Assembly: GCF_001567565.1 (NCBI RefSeq)
Contig: NZ_LSSW01000006.1
Location: forward strand, 91,889 to 155,888
Length of the DNA stretch: 64,000 nt
Source: Ectopseudomonas composti
GTDB taxonomy: Bacteria; Pseudomonadota; Gammaproteobacteria; Pseudomonadales; Pseudomonadaceae
Direction of reading: 5' to 3'
Each line of letters begins with the position of its first letter. The first letter of the stretch is position 1. Position numbers and translations under genes: made by a program. The notes under the pieces are model-generated. The model saw only the letters and a list, made by a program, of their open reading frames with translations. It was not told the DNA's origin and made no database searches. Shown one piece after another: positions 1-12,000 of the stretch.

Positions 1-396
1 CTCGGTGTAGGGGACTCGCTCGCCGGACTGGCGCAACTGCCAGCCGTCGTGGCCGTCAGGCAGGTAGAGCTGCAGATCGAGCTGGGTGACCGAGCCTACT
101 TCCAGCACCCAGCGTGCTGGTGCACGCATGTCACGCTGCAGGGTGAGCTTGATCCACCAGGGGTTGCGGCTCTGGCCGACGCTGGCGCGGCCGTTGGCGG
201 GTTGAAAGCGAGCCTGTTGCTCGGCGGCGGCAAGATCATCGATGGACAGGTCGCCCTGAGTATCTTCCAGCAGCTCGATATATGCGTTGAGCGGCATGCC
301 GCTGCTGGCGTCGGTGAGCATTACGGATGGCATCGCCTGGCCCGTGCTCGACAGTCCCAGCAGAAGAACAAGGAGGAGGGCGAAGCGCTGCTGCAT
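1..396 (-). CDS. N-terminal part of a 7TMR-DISMED2 sensor protein (truncated by window edge)
   Basis: The 132 visible codons run off the left edge of the window, so only the N-terminus is seen. A hydrophobic signal peptide (LLLVLLLGLSSTGQAMP, about residues 7-23) is followed by the start of a periplasmic domain with the pattern of 7TMR-DISMED2, including the NPWWIKLTL block near residue 80 and the LDLQLYLPDG block near residue 112. In this family the periplasmic sensor is followed by seven membrane helices and then a GGDEF, histidine kinase or similar output domain, none of which is visible here. The start is the ATG at 396-394. The family call rests on the domain pattern only; the output activity is unknown. 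Confidence 0.72.
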   Translation of the reverse strand, partial: MQQRFALLLVLLLGLSSTGQAMPSVMLTDASSGMPLNAYIELLEDTQGDLSIDDLAAAEQQARFQPANGRASVGQSRNPWWIKLTLQRDMRAPARWVLEVGSVTQLDLQLYLPDGHDGWQLRQSGERVPYTE

Positions 397-622
397 AGGT
401 GTCCTGAAGACGGCTGGCCGAATAGCTGAGTATATGCACAGGATTGTTATCGGACGAAAACAAATATGGTGTAGGGCCAATGCCATGAGATGGCCAATTC
501 TTGCGCGCTCTCATTATCGAGGCTGACGGCCCGCGGCTCGGGTTGGTCAGGTTTGAGCGCCTGTCAGTGCGCTTACAGACACCATAAAACCCAGCGTATT
601 GGTCTGGTTTGGTCAAAATTTG

Positions 623-631
623 TGCTATGAT
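623..631 (+). promoter_or_regulatory. Possible extended -10 promoter for ygiQ
   Basis: The sequence TGCTATGAT provides an extended -10 element (TG-n-TATGAT), 35 bp before the ygiQ start codon. No good -35 hexamer is visible at 16-18 bp spacing, which is tolerable for extended -10 promoters. This is a motif match only. Confidence 0.35.
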
Positions 632-666
632 CCGCGCCCCTCGTAATAGCCCGCTGATCAAAAAAT

Positions 667-2955
<2,289 letters not shown>

Positions 2956-2971
2956 ATCATCGACGCCGAAC

Positions 2972-3000
2972 AAAAACGCCAGCATTGAGCTGGCGTTTTT
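2972..3000 (+). terminator. Intrinsic terminator after ygiQ
   Basis: A perfect 12-bp inverted repeat (AAAAACGCCAGC / GCTGGCGTTTTT) with a 5-nt loop ends in a T run, 16 bp after the ygiQ stop. The A/T flanks could let it work on both strands, and the convergent methyltransferase gene ends 77 bp further on. Confidence 0.85.
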
Positions 3001-3076
3001 GTTGCAGAAGCCCAGATCGGGGCCTGGCAGAGGGAGAGCTTCAGCTCGCCATTGCTGTCGTGACGTGCGGCTCGTT

Positions 3077-3805
3077 TCAGTTTGCGCTGAACCGGCAGGT
3101 CAGATAACGGTTGCTGGGGCCATAGCGCAGGATCGACCACAAGCGCCTGAACAGGTACAGCGGATGACTGCGGTAATACGTCAGCACGGCATTGCCGACG
3201 CCTTCCGAGCGATGCTGGCGGGCCTCCTTTTTCTCGGGTTTCTTGAACAACCCGGAAAACTCCCAACGCTGGATCTGCTCGAAGCGCTCCTGCGCGCGCA
3301 GGTCGTGACGGCGGAACAGGCGCGCGAAGCTCGCCGGGCTGAAGTCATGGAGATGGTGCGGATTGCCGTCGAGCGTGGGGGTCGTCGGCACCGAGGCAAT
3401 GATGCTGCCGCCGTGGGCCAGCAGTCGTGCGAGGTTTTCCACCAGGCGCACCGGGTCTGGCAGATGCTCGATGGTCTCCAGGCTGACGATGCTGTCGAAG
3501 CCTTCGCTGTCGGCGAAGGTTTCGGCATTGGCACACAGATAGCGCAGATTCGGTCGCTGGTAGTTGGCCTGGGCATAGGCGATGGCATCGGGGTCGATGT
3601 CGATACCGACGATCTGCTTGTCCGGATGTCGCTCGGCCAGCAACGCACTGCCGTAACCGCAGCCACAGGCCATATCCAGCACGCGTGAGCCTTGCAGCGA
3701 GTTGCTGGCGAATGCATAACGCTGCAGGTGCAGGTCGAGAGTGGCCTGGTCGGCGGCCAGGCGTTCATCCATCTTCAGGGGATAGATGCGTTCGAGGGTA
3801 TGCAT
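3077..3805 (-). CDS. Class I SAM-dependent methyltransferase
   Basis: A 242-residue protein with a single class I methyltransferase domain. Motif I is VLDMACGCGYGSA (about residues 42-54), the acidic strand-2 end is VGIDID, and the post-motif SLETIEHLPDP is typical of UbiE/Methyltransf_11 enzymes. The C-terminal 70 residues are basic and Tyr/Arg-rich and resemble methyltransferases that act on glycans or lipids, but the substrate cannot be read from sequence. The gene stands alone, convergent with ygiQ. It is not UbiE or UbiG by overall pattern. Confidence 0.8.
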   Translation of the reverse strand: MHTLERIYPLKMDERLAADQATLDLHLQRYAFASNSLQGSRVLDMACGCGYGSALLAERHPDKQIVGIDIDPDAIAYAQANYQRPNLRYLCANAETFADSEGFDSIVSLETIEHLPDPVRLVENLARLLAHGGSIIASVPTTPTLDGNPHHLHDFSPASFARLFRRHDLRAQERFEQIQRWEFSGLFKKPEKKEARQHRSEGVGNAVLTYYRSHPLYLFRRLWSILRYGPSNRYLTCRFSAN

Positions 3806-4231
3806 GGCGGCCTGTCCTTTGGCGACGAGGGAAGGTGTGGCGGTCCGTAGTCTGTTGCTTCCCGATCAGGGCTGCAAGCACCTTGCCGGGGCTGATGGTG
3901 CTGGGTGTGATGCGCCGCGGGGCTTGCTTATCTTTATTCTGGAGCCATGGTTGCAGAATATGAACGGCAGCGGATTCACGTCATGCGTGTTGCTGTTGCC
4001 CCTCTCCCTGTCTGGTCCCTGTTGCTGGCTGCATACGGTGAGAATCAAGTGCTGCCTGTAGCCAATCTCGACTTGCAGAAACAGCCGCAAACGCAGCTGA
4101 TCAAGGCCGAATCGGGTGAGGTTATCTAGGGTCCGGCAGGCGCCTGGCAGCTTGGCCGCAGGCCTGAGCCTCAAGGTCCACAGCTCGCAGCGCGATGGAG
4201 CGGAGCTGTCGTCTGCACAGCACCGACTTAG

Positions 4232-4370
4232 GGTTTGTACGAAAAGTCGTCGAGCGAAGGTCAGGCGAGGCAAAAACGGGTGAGGAAGCGGAGTTTACGA
4301 GCTGTAAATGAGCATTCCGAACCTGTTTTTAACGAAGCATCACCGAGCGCAGGCACTTTTCGTACAGAGC
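4232..4370. mobile_element. MITE-like IS-derived element, copy 1
   Basis: This 139-bp element has 16-bp terminal inverted repeats that differ at two positions (GGTTTGTACGAAAAGT on the left, GCTCTGTACGAAAAGT as the reverse complement of the right end). It is flanked by TTAG (4228-4231) and CTAG (4371-4374), as expected for a YTAR-type target duplication. The interior contains CTGTAAATGAGCATT and TTTTTAACGAAGCATCACC, which recur in the second copy at 53 kb. It encodes no transposase. I infer an origin from IS5-type elements because of the ends and the target; the exact parent IS was not identified. Confidence 0.68.
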
Positions 4371-4400
4371 CTAGCGTCATGATGCTCGAGTTGGGGCGTT

Positions 4401-4436
4401 CGATCACCTCCCGCCGCGAGGGGCGGGAGGTGATCG
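4401..4436 (-). terminator. 15-bp perfect hairpin downstream of the TolC-like gene
   Basis: The arms CGATCACCTCCCGCC (4401-4415) and GGCGGGAGGTGATCG (4422-4436) are perfectly complementary with a 6-nt loop. The hairpin lies about 40 bp after the stop of the minus-strand TolC-like gene. There is no T tract, so it is either a factor-independent pause or stability element, or a small palindromic repeat. Confidence 0.4.
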
Positions 4437-4474
4437 AGCGCCGGCTCGTCAGCCTCGAAGGCGAGTCTTGAGGA

Positions 4475-5959
4475 CTAGAGCTGGCCAGCCTGCCACTGCG
4501 CTTCTCGGCTGGAGAGGGCGGCGGCGATGTCCGCGATGCTGTCGGAGGCGATGCTCTCCGGCAGCGGGTCGAGACCGACGCTGGCGAACAGCTGACCATA
4601 GCTGTTGCGCAACTCGGCGTAGGCCAGGTCGCGGCGTAGGTCAGCCTGCAGCGTGTTCAGCTCACCCTGGATCAGCTCCAGCTCGCCAATACCCTGTGCC
4701 TGGTAGCGATTGCGCAGTTGCTCGACGATCTGCCCGTCCAGCCCCGCCAGTTGCTGGCTGGTCTGGAACTGGCGCTGGGCCTCGCGGAAGTTGGCGTTTG
4801 CCACATGAAGCTGGGCGAGAATCGCCATCGACATGGCCTGGCGACGGGCGTCGGCGACTTCCTGGCCGGCCTTGGCGACATCAATGGCGGCTGGCGCGGA
4901 AAGTACGTTGAACAGGTTCCAGGTGACTTTCACGCCATAGTCGGCCCAGCTCTGGTTCACCAGGAAGCTGTTGCTGTCGTAGTGACCGCCAGCGGAGAAC
5001 TCCAGGCCCGGCAACAGGCGCAGCATGGCCTTGCGAGTTTCAGCAGCACTGATGCGCGCCTGGTAATCCTGCTCACGCAGTTCCGGTCGACTGGCCAGTG
5101 CCTCCTGTTCCAGCGTGTCCAGCTCCACCTTGAGTTCCGGCATCTGATAACCGGTGTCAGGCGCCAGCTGGACCTGAGTGCCCAGTGGCAGGTTGATCAG
5201 GGTGGCCAGCTCGGTCTTGGCCAGCGACAGGGCACGGCGCTGCTCTTCCAGCTGGCGCGTGGCCTCGATCAGCGCGCGCTGATAGCTCAGGGCCTGGATC
5301 GGATCGCCGATGCGTTGTTCGCTCAGGCGCTGGCTGTTATCGCGTGCCTGGGCGACGCGTGCCATGAGGCTGTCGATCTGAGTCAGCAGACGATCCGCCG
5401 CCACGGCACGCCAGTAGGCCGAGCGCACATCCTGGATGATGGTATGCATCACCTTGCGGCGGCGCTCCTGAACGATCAGGCGCTGGTCGCCTTGCTGCTT
5501 GGCGCTGACGTAGCTGACGCCGAAGTCCAGCACGTTCCACACCATGGTCAGGTCTGCGACGCCACGGTCGCGGTCTTGCGAGGTGGATGGCTCCAGCGAC
5601 TGGGTGCCGGTTTCGATGCTCTGGCTGCTGGAGGCGCTGATGTTGTTGCGCCCGGCGTAGCCGGCGGACAGTGCCATGCGTGGCAGCATGTCGAAGGTGG
5701 CCAGGTCGACCTGGCGCTGGGCCATGGCTTCTTCCATGACCTTAAGGCGTGCTTCGAGGTTGTACTTCACTGCGCGAGCCATGGCTTCGTGCAAGGTCAG
5801 CGGGCCACTGAGTGGCTCCTGATCCTTGAACATGATCGCCAGATCCTGCTGGGCGCGTTGCTCGCTTACGCTGCGGTCGATGGGTGTGCTGGTCACCGCA
5901 CAACCGCCAACGGCTAACGCCAGTAGGCTGATACTGAAAAATTTCGCTGCTTTGCTCAT
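4475..5959 (-). CDS. TolC-family outer membrane lipoprotein
   Basis: A 494-residue protein of the outer membrane efflux family. It begins with a lipoprotein-type signal peptide (MSKAAKFFSISLLALAVGGC), so the mature protein is probably lipidated at Cys20 like OprM-type channels. The body is rich in long amphipathic helices with the two-fold repeat typical of TolC (for example the RRKVMHTIIQDVRSAYWRA and ATRQLEEQRRALSLAKTEL blocks) and ends near ASVGLDPLPES. I chose the ATG at 5959 because it gives the signal peptide; an in-frame ATG lies 30 bp upstream at 5989. It starts 53 bp after the giant surface-protein gene, so the two are probably co-transcribed and this is the likely outer membrane exit for that locus. 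Confidence 0.85.
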   Translation of the reverse strand: MSKAAKFFSISLLALAVGGCAVTSTPIDRSVSEQRAQQDLAIMFKDQEPLSGPLTLHEAMARAVKYNLEARLKVMEEAMAQRQVDLATFDMLPRMALSAGYAGRNNISASSSQSIETGTQSLEPSTSQDRDRGVADLTMVWNVLDFGVSYVSAKQQGDQRLIVQERRRKVMHTIIQDVRSAYWRAVAADRLLTQIDSLMARVAQARDNSQRLSEQRIGDPIQALSYQRALIEATRQLEEQRRALSLAKTELATLINLPLGTQVQLAPDTGYQMPELKVELDTLEQEALASRPELREQDYQARISAAETRKAMLRLLPGLEFSAGGHYDSNSFLVNQSWADYGVKVTWNLFNVLSAPAAIDVAKAGQEVADARRQAMSMAILAQLHVANANFREAQRQFQTSQQLAGLDGQIVEQLRNRYQAQGIGELELIQGELNTLQADLRRDLAYAELRNSYGQLFASVGLDPLPESIASDSIADIAAALSSREAQWQAGQL

Positions 5960-6012
5960 CCTTGGACCGCCCCCTAGTACGGCACTCATTCGATTCTTAT
6001 CTGTTGTGTCGA

Positions 6013-9000
6013 TTACGCTTGTGGCATCTGCAACGGAATATCTCCCAGCGCCCAGGCCAGATCTCTTATCTGGCGTTGCTCGCTTTCACCTATCTCCTGC
6101 AGTTGCTGGCTCAGAGTCGCTGCTCCGAGAATCTCTCCCCCGCCCAAGCCACTGCCGGTGGAATTACCCCAGCGAAGCTGGATATCGCCTGACTCCTGCG
6201 GTACGTCCTTGCTGAACATGCTGGAGAAACTGCTGGTGCCGAATACTCCGCCGTCGCCGCCCCCAAAACCGAGGAAGCCGACAGCACCGCCAGAGGAGGC
6301 ACCGCTATCGCTGCTGGAGAACACCTGGGCGATGTAGCTGGGCGACAGTGCGCCGTTGTTGATGAAGATGTTTCCCAGCGTAGGTATGCCACTGCCGATA
6401 GTTGGCACGTCGAACAGCGGCGGTGGCAGCAGTGGCGAGGTGGTAATGGGTGGCGGTGCGCTGGGCATGCTCGGTTGAGTTGGCGTAACCGGTGCGGTCG
6501 GTACGCTTGGTGTCGGGTTGGCACGGAACTCCGGATCGCCGGTATTGAGCCCTCCCAGCGTGTAGCCGGTACTGGAGAAATTGCTCTGCAAGGTGTTACC
6601 GATGCCATCAACGATGCCGCTACCGGCGGCCGTGAGTGACAGACCGAGGGCGCCCTGGCCGGTCACGCCGCCGACGGTAATGCGGTAAGTGCGTGCATCG
6701 ACCTGGACCAGCGAGAGCAGGGTACCGCTGGCGCTGCCTGTTGTGGCCAGGGCGAAGTCGGCCAGATCGACGCCGTTGACGTCTTCGCTGAACGTGACGG
6801 TGAAACCGAGGGTGCTGCTGGTGGTGGGCGATGTTCCGTCGAGGGCGATGCCTGTCACCTGCGGTGCGGCTGCATCCACCAGTACGGCGGTGGTGGTGCC
6901 GATGTTGTTGAGAGCCGTAGCGGTATCGTTACCGGCGGCATCGCGCAGTGTCGCGCCGTTGGCCTGGAGACTGCTGCCGATGGCAATGCCGTTGCTGTCC
7001 TGCTGGCCATTGGCAATGCTCAGACGGAATACCAGTGCGGAGCTGCCTGAGCCGCTGAGGTAGTTGGCGTAAACGGTGCCGCCGGTATCCAGGGTGATTG
7101 CCAGGCGCGGGGTACCGCCTGTGGTGTCGACGGTCACCGCTTCGTCGAAGTTCACCGTGAAGTCGAGGGTGTCTCCCACCACGTAGGTGCCGTTGGCTGG
7201 CACGTTGACCGAGGTGACAGTCGGTGCCTTGCTGTCGATGGCGTAGTTGTTGGAGTCGGTGCTGCCGACGCCGGTGTTGCCGGCGGCATCGGCATAACCG
7301 GTGTTGTCCAGAGTAATCAGGTTGGTAGCGTCGGTGACGTCGGCGTCCGGTGTCAGGGTCGCCGTCCAGGTCAGCCCGCCATCGCCCGAGCTAAGGTTGC
7401 TGAGTGCACCATTGGCCACGCTGAAGTCGGTCGTGGTCAGCCCAGTCACCGCCTCGCTGAAGGTGATTGTGACGGTGGTGTTCTGGCCGGCCTTCAATGT
7501 CGTATCGGCGACCACGACGGTGGCCGTCGGGCGCTGGGTATCGATGGCGTAATTGTTGGAGTCGGTGGAAGCGCTTCCCGAGTTACCGGCAGTATCGGTA
7601 TAGCCGGTGTTGTCCAGGGTGATCAGGTTGCTGCTGTCGGTGACGTTGCCATCTGGCGTCAGGGTGGCGGTCCAGGTGATGTTGTCCGAGGTGGACAGGT
7701 TGCTGAGGGTGCCGTTGGCCACGCTGAAGTCGGCGGTGGTCAGCCCGGTCACCGCCTCGCTGAAGGTGATGGTGACGGTGGTGGTCTGCCCGGCCTTCAG
7801 TGCGGTATCGCTCACCACGATGGCTGCCGTTGGGCGCTGGGTGTCGATGGCATAGTTGGCCGAATCGGTGCTGCCGCTGCCGATGTTGCCGGCCAGATCC
7901 ATCACACCGCTGTTGTTGAGGGTGATGATGTTGCTGGCATCGGCGATGTTGGTACTCGGAGTGAAGGTGCCCGTCCAGGTCACGCCGCCATCGCTGCTGC
8001 TGAGGCCGCTGAGGCTGCCGTTGGCCACGCTGAAGTCGCCGATGTCCAGACCCTGCACGGCTTCGTTGAAGGTCACGGTGACGGTGGCGGTTTCGCCGAT
8101 CCGCAGCGCCGTGTCGCTGAGAGTGATGCTGCTGGCAGCCGGGCGCACACCGTCCACCACCAGGGCCTTGTTGGCGCCTAGGGAACCGGCGGCCCCAGGC
8201 GTCGGCAGGGTGAGGATGGCGGACTGGCTGGTGCCGTCCTGAATGCTGCCGCCGTTGAGGTTCAGGGCCGAGGTGGAGGCGTAGTCGAGGTCGGCGGAGC
8301 TGTCGCCGGCCTGCACGGTGTAGCTGAAGCTCAGGGTGTCGGTGCCCGAGCCGGACACATAGTCGAGTACCCGGTCGGTGGTGCCGGTTTCCAGGGTCAG
8401 GGTCGGAGTACCGGTCACGTTCACCGCTGAGTCGAAGCGCACAGTGACGGTGATGACATCGCCGATCTTGTAGGTGCCGTTAGCGGTGCTGGACGAGACG
8501 CTGGTGACGGTCGGGGCGATGGGGGCGGTCAGGGTCAGGTCGTTGCCGCTGCTGCCGATGTAGCTGGTGGTCAGCTCGGTGCCGTTGCCGGCGGCGTTGA
8601 ACTTGCCGCCCTCGCTGACGCCACTGAAGGTGCCGGTCACGGCATCGGCAGCATCGTTGACGATCACCGTGTAGCTGTCGCCACTGCCGGCCGCGTAGCC
8701 ATGGGTGACCGCCAGGGCGGCGCCGGAGACGTCGACGGTGCCGTTGACCGTCACCCGGTCGTAGCCGGTGCCGGCGGTGGTGCCGTTGATGTCCAGCGCC
8801 AGGGTGCTGCCTGCATCCAGGGTCAGATTGCCGCTGACGGTCAGGGTGCCGGCGCCGCTGTTGCCCGGGGAGAGGGTGCCGCCGTTCTGCACGATGACGT
8901 CGCCACCCAGGGTGCCGCCGCCGGCCAGGGTGGCGCCATTGGCCACAATGGTAGCGCTGCTGGTGCTGCCGTCGACCACCAGGGTGCCGGCAGACACGCT

Positions 9001-12000
9001 GGTGGTACCCGTGTTGGTGTTGCTGCCCGACAAGGTCAGGTTGCTGGCGCCCGTCTTGGTCAGACTGCCCGTGCCACTGATGGTGCCGGACAGGGTGGCC
9101 GCAGCGCCGGCGTTGACGGTCACCAGGCCGGTCAGTGCCAGGGCATTGTCGATGGTGGTGTTGCCGGTGATCTGCAGGGTGGTGCCGTTGGCCAGGTTGA
9201 GGCTGCCGGCGCCCAGGTTGGCGTCGCTGGCAACGCTCAGGGTACCGGCGCTGACGCTGGTGCTGCCGCTGTAGGTGTTGTTGCCGGTCAGGGTCAGCAC
9301 GGCGGAGCCGGCCTTGGTCAGATTGTTGTTGCCGCTGATCACCCCGGAGAGGGTGGTGTCGGCGCTGGTGTTCACGGTGGCAGCGCCACTCAGGGCGATG
9401 GCGTTGTCGATGGTGGTGGCGCTGGTCACCGCCAGGGTCGTGCCGGCGCCCAAGGTCAGCGTGCCGCTGCCGAGGTTGCTGTCGCTGGCCACGCTGAGGG
9501 TGCCGGCGTTGACGGTGGTGGCACCGTAGGTGTTGCTGCCGGTCAGGGTCAGGGTGTTGGCGCCTGCCTTGGTCAGGGTGAAGGCGCCGCTGATCACGCC
9601 TGACAGAGTGGCGTTGGCCGCCGCGCTGATCGAGGCATCGCCGCCGAGGACGATGCTGTTGTCGACATTGGTTGCACCGGTCAGCGCCAGGGTGGTGCCT
9701 GCGGCCAGGTTCACCGCCCCCGATCCCAGGTTGCCGTCGTTTGCGATCGACAGTGTGCCTGCGTTTACAAAGGTGGCGCCGTAGCTGTTGTTGCCTGACA
9801 GGGTCAGGGTGCCTGCGCCGGTTTTCGACAAGTCATAGGCACCGCTGATGGCTCCGCTGAGGGTGACGGCGTTGCTGTTGCCGATGCTGCTGTTGCCGGT
9901 CAGGACGATGGCGTTGTCGATGGTGGTGGGGCCAGAGACGTCGAGCACGGACCCTCCCGCCAGGTTGACGGCGCCACTGCCGAGGTTGCTGTCACCGGCG
10001 ATCGACAGGGTGCCGGCGGAGACGCTGGTGGTGCCGCCGTAGGTATTGCTGCCGGACAGGGTCAGGGTGCCGCTGCCCTGCTTGACCAGCGAGCCGGTGC
10101 CGGACACCACGCCCGAGACCGAGGTGGAAGTGTTGTCGCCCCCGGAGGTAAGGGTGTAGCTGCCCAACTGGATGCTGGCGGTGGCGCTGTTGCTCGCCAA
10201 GCTGCCGATGGTCTGGTCCGACTGCAGGGTCAGGACGCTGTTGCCGTTGACCCGTACGGCGCTGCTGTCGGACATGGAGGCATCGCCATTGAGCTTGAGC
10301 CAGCCGTAGTTCAGCAACATGGTACTGCCGGTGTAGGTGTTGGTACCGGATAGGGTCGTCGAGTAGGTGGCGGATCCGATCTGGTTGAGATTCAGGCCGC
10401 CGGTGCCGCTGATATTGCCGGAGAAGGTGGTGTCCGCTGTCTGGTTCGTCGTCAGGCTGCTGCTGCCGAGGTTGATCGAACCCGCGCCGGAGAGGTTGCC
10501 GACGGTCTCGTTGCCGGCCAGCGCCAGGGTGGCTCCGGCCGAGACGTTCACGCTGCTGGTGCTGGCGATGGCATCGCCGCCGCTTACCGTCAGGGTGCCG
10601 GCGGAAATGCTGGTGGCACCGCTGAAGGTATTACCAGAGCCGGCCAGGGTCAGGTTGCCGGCCCCCGCCTTGGTCAGGGCACCGCTGCCGGCGACCACGC
10701 TGACGATGGAAGCAGTGTCGCCCGAACCGTTGGTGAAGGTCTGGGTAGTGCCGCCGGCCAGGGTGATGGTGCCGCCGGTGAGGGTCAGGCCGCTCACCGC
10801 ATCGAGATCGAAGGTCAGACTCTCGTTGATCGACACGACATTGAGGTTGAGCGTTTGGCCGGCCAGGGAGCCATCGAAGACGATGGTCTGGGAGCCGGTG
10901 TTGTCGGCCGCGGCAATGGCGATGGCTTCGCTGAAACTCACACCATTGCTGACGTTGATGGCGGCGGTGTCGGTGTTGTTGGTTACGTATATGAAATCGC
11001 TGGTGACCGTGGTCGTGGCGTTGGCACTGCCACCGGCACCGTCATTGAGGGTAAAGCTGATGGTGGCGTCGCCGGCCGGCGTGTCGTTGCGGTAGGTGAT
11101 GTGCCGCGCCACGTCGCTGACCAGCGCCGTGGTGGCGTTGGTGGAGCTGCTGGTGAAATTGACGGTCAGCACACCATTGCTGTTGGTGAAGGTGGCGAAG
11201 GTCTGGCCCCCCGACTGCAGATTGCTGCCGCTGACGGTGAACTGGGCGCCGCTGGTGTCGAATCCCAGCACATCGCTGCCCACCGCCGTGCCGTTGCGCT
11301 GGATCACCAGGCTGGCGCCGGACCAGTTGCCATTGCCACCATTCAGCGCGCCCAGTTCGGCATCGGTCAGGCTGGCATTGCTGCCCACATCGAGCTGCAC
11401 GGTACTGCCCGCACCGGCCCAGGCGACGCTATCGCCGTTGAGGTTGCCAATCGTGGGAGGGTTATTGGCGCCTCTCAGGTCTGTCAGATTCAGTTGCTGC
11501 AGATCCATGTTGGCAACCGATGTGGCGCCGTTCAGGTTGGTCACGCGCAGGGTGAACGACGAGATGTCATTGAATTTGGATGCATCCAGATCGACGGTCA
11601 GTGGCCCTTGAGCAGTGCTGTAGGTGAATGACTCAGAGACGGCGACACCGCCAGAGGTGGCGCTGAAGTCGAGGCGATAGTTGCCGCCGAAACTCTGGAT
11701 CACCATGCCGTCTAGGTCGAATGTACCCAGGTCGACGTTGTCTGCCGTCCAGGTCAGCTCGTAGTAGTAGTTGTCGTCGACATCCTTCACCGAACTGTTT
11801 TGAAAATAGATGGAGTCGGGTGAGCTGGCCCGGGTCGCGCCGGTCGATTCGGTGATGGTGAAACCGTCGACGGTATTGCTGCCGGTATTGTTGTTCCAGT
11901 AGGTATCGCTAAACGACTGGTTGGGCGAGGGCAGCGCCAGCAGATTGTCGTAATTCGCCAGTTGCGCCATGTCCAAAATCGCGTGATCGGCGATATCACC

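Larger units (their letters stand above)
3806..4474. other. Gene-poor region containing an IS-derived element and a long hairpin
   Basis: This 669-bp stretch has no convincing gene. A 48-codon frame at 3983-4129 begins with an ATG and a hydrophobic stretch but has no clear ribosome site and no recognisable relative. The right half holds the short terminal-inverted-repeat element (4232-4370) and the palindrome at 4401-4436. The base composition from 3840 to 4130 is less GC-rich than the flanking genes, which is consistent with acquired or decayed sequence. Confidence 0.6.

Noticed and set aside
3947..4129. 60-codon plus-strand frame (inner ATG at 3983) with a hydrophobic start
   Set aside because: No convincing ribosome site, no recognisable family, and it abuts IS-derived DNA. 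It could be a remnant but is not supportable as a gene.
7237..10690. Regular repeats that could be mistaken for a CRISPR array or satellite DNA
   Set aside because: Periods of about 240-310 bp coincide with in-frame protein domains of the giant surface protein; there are no short conserved repeats with unique spacers.
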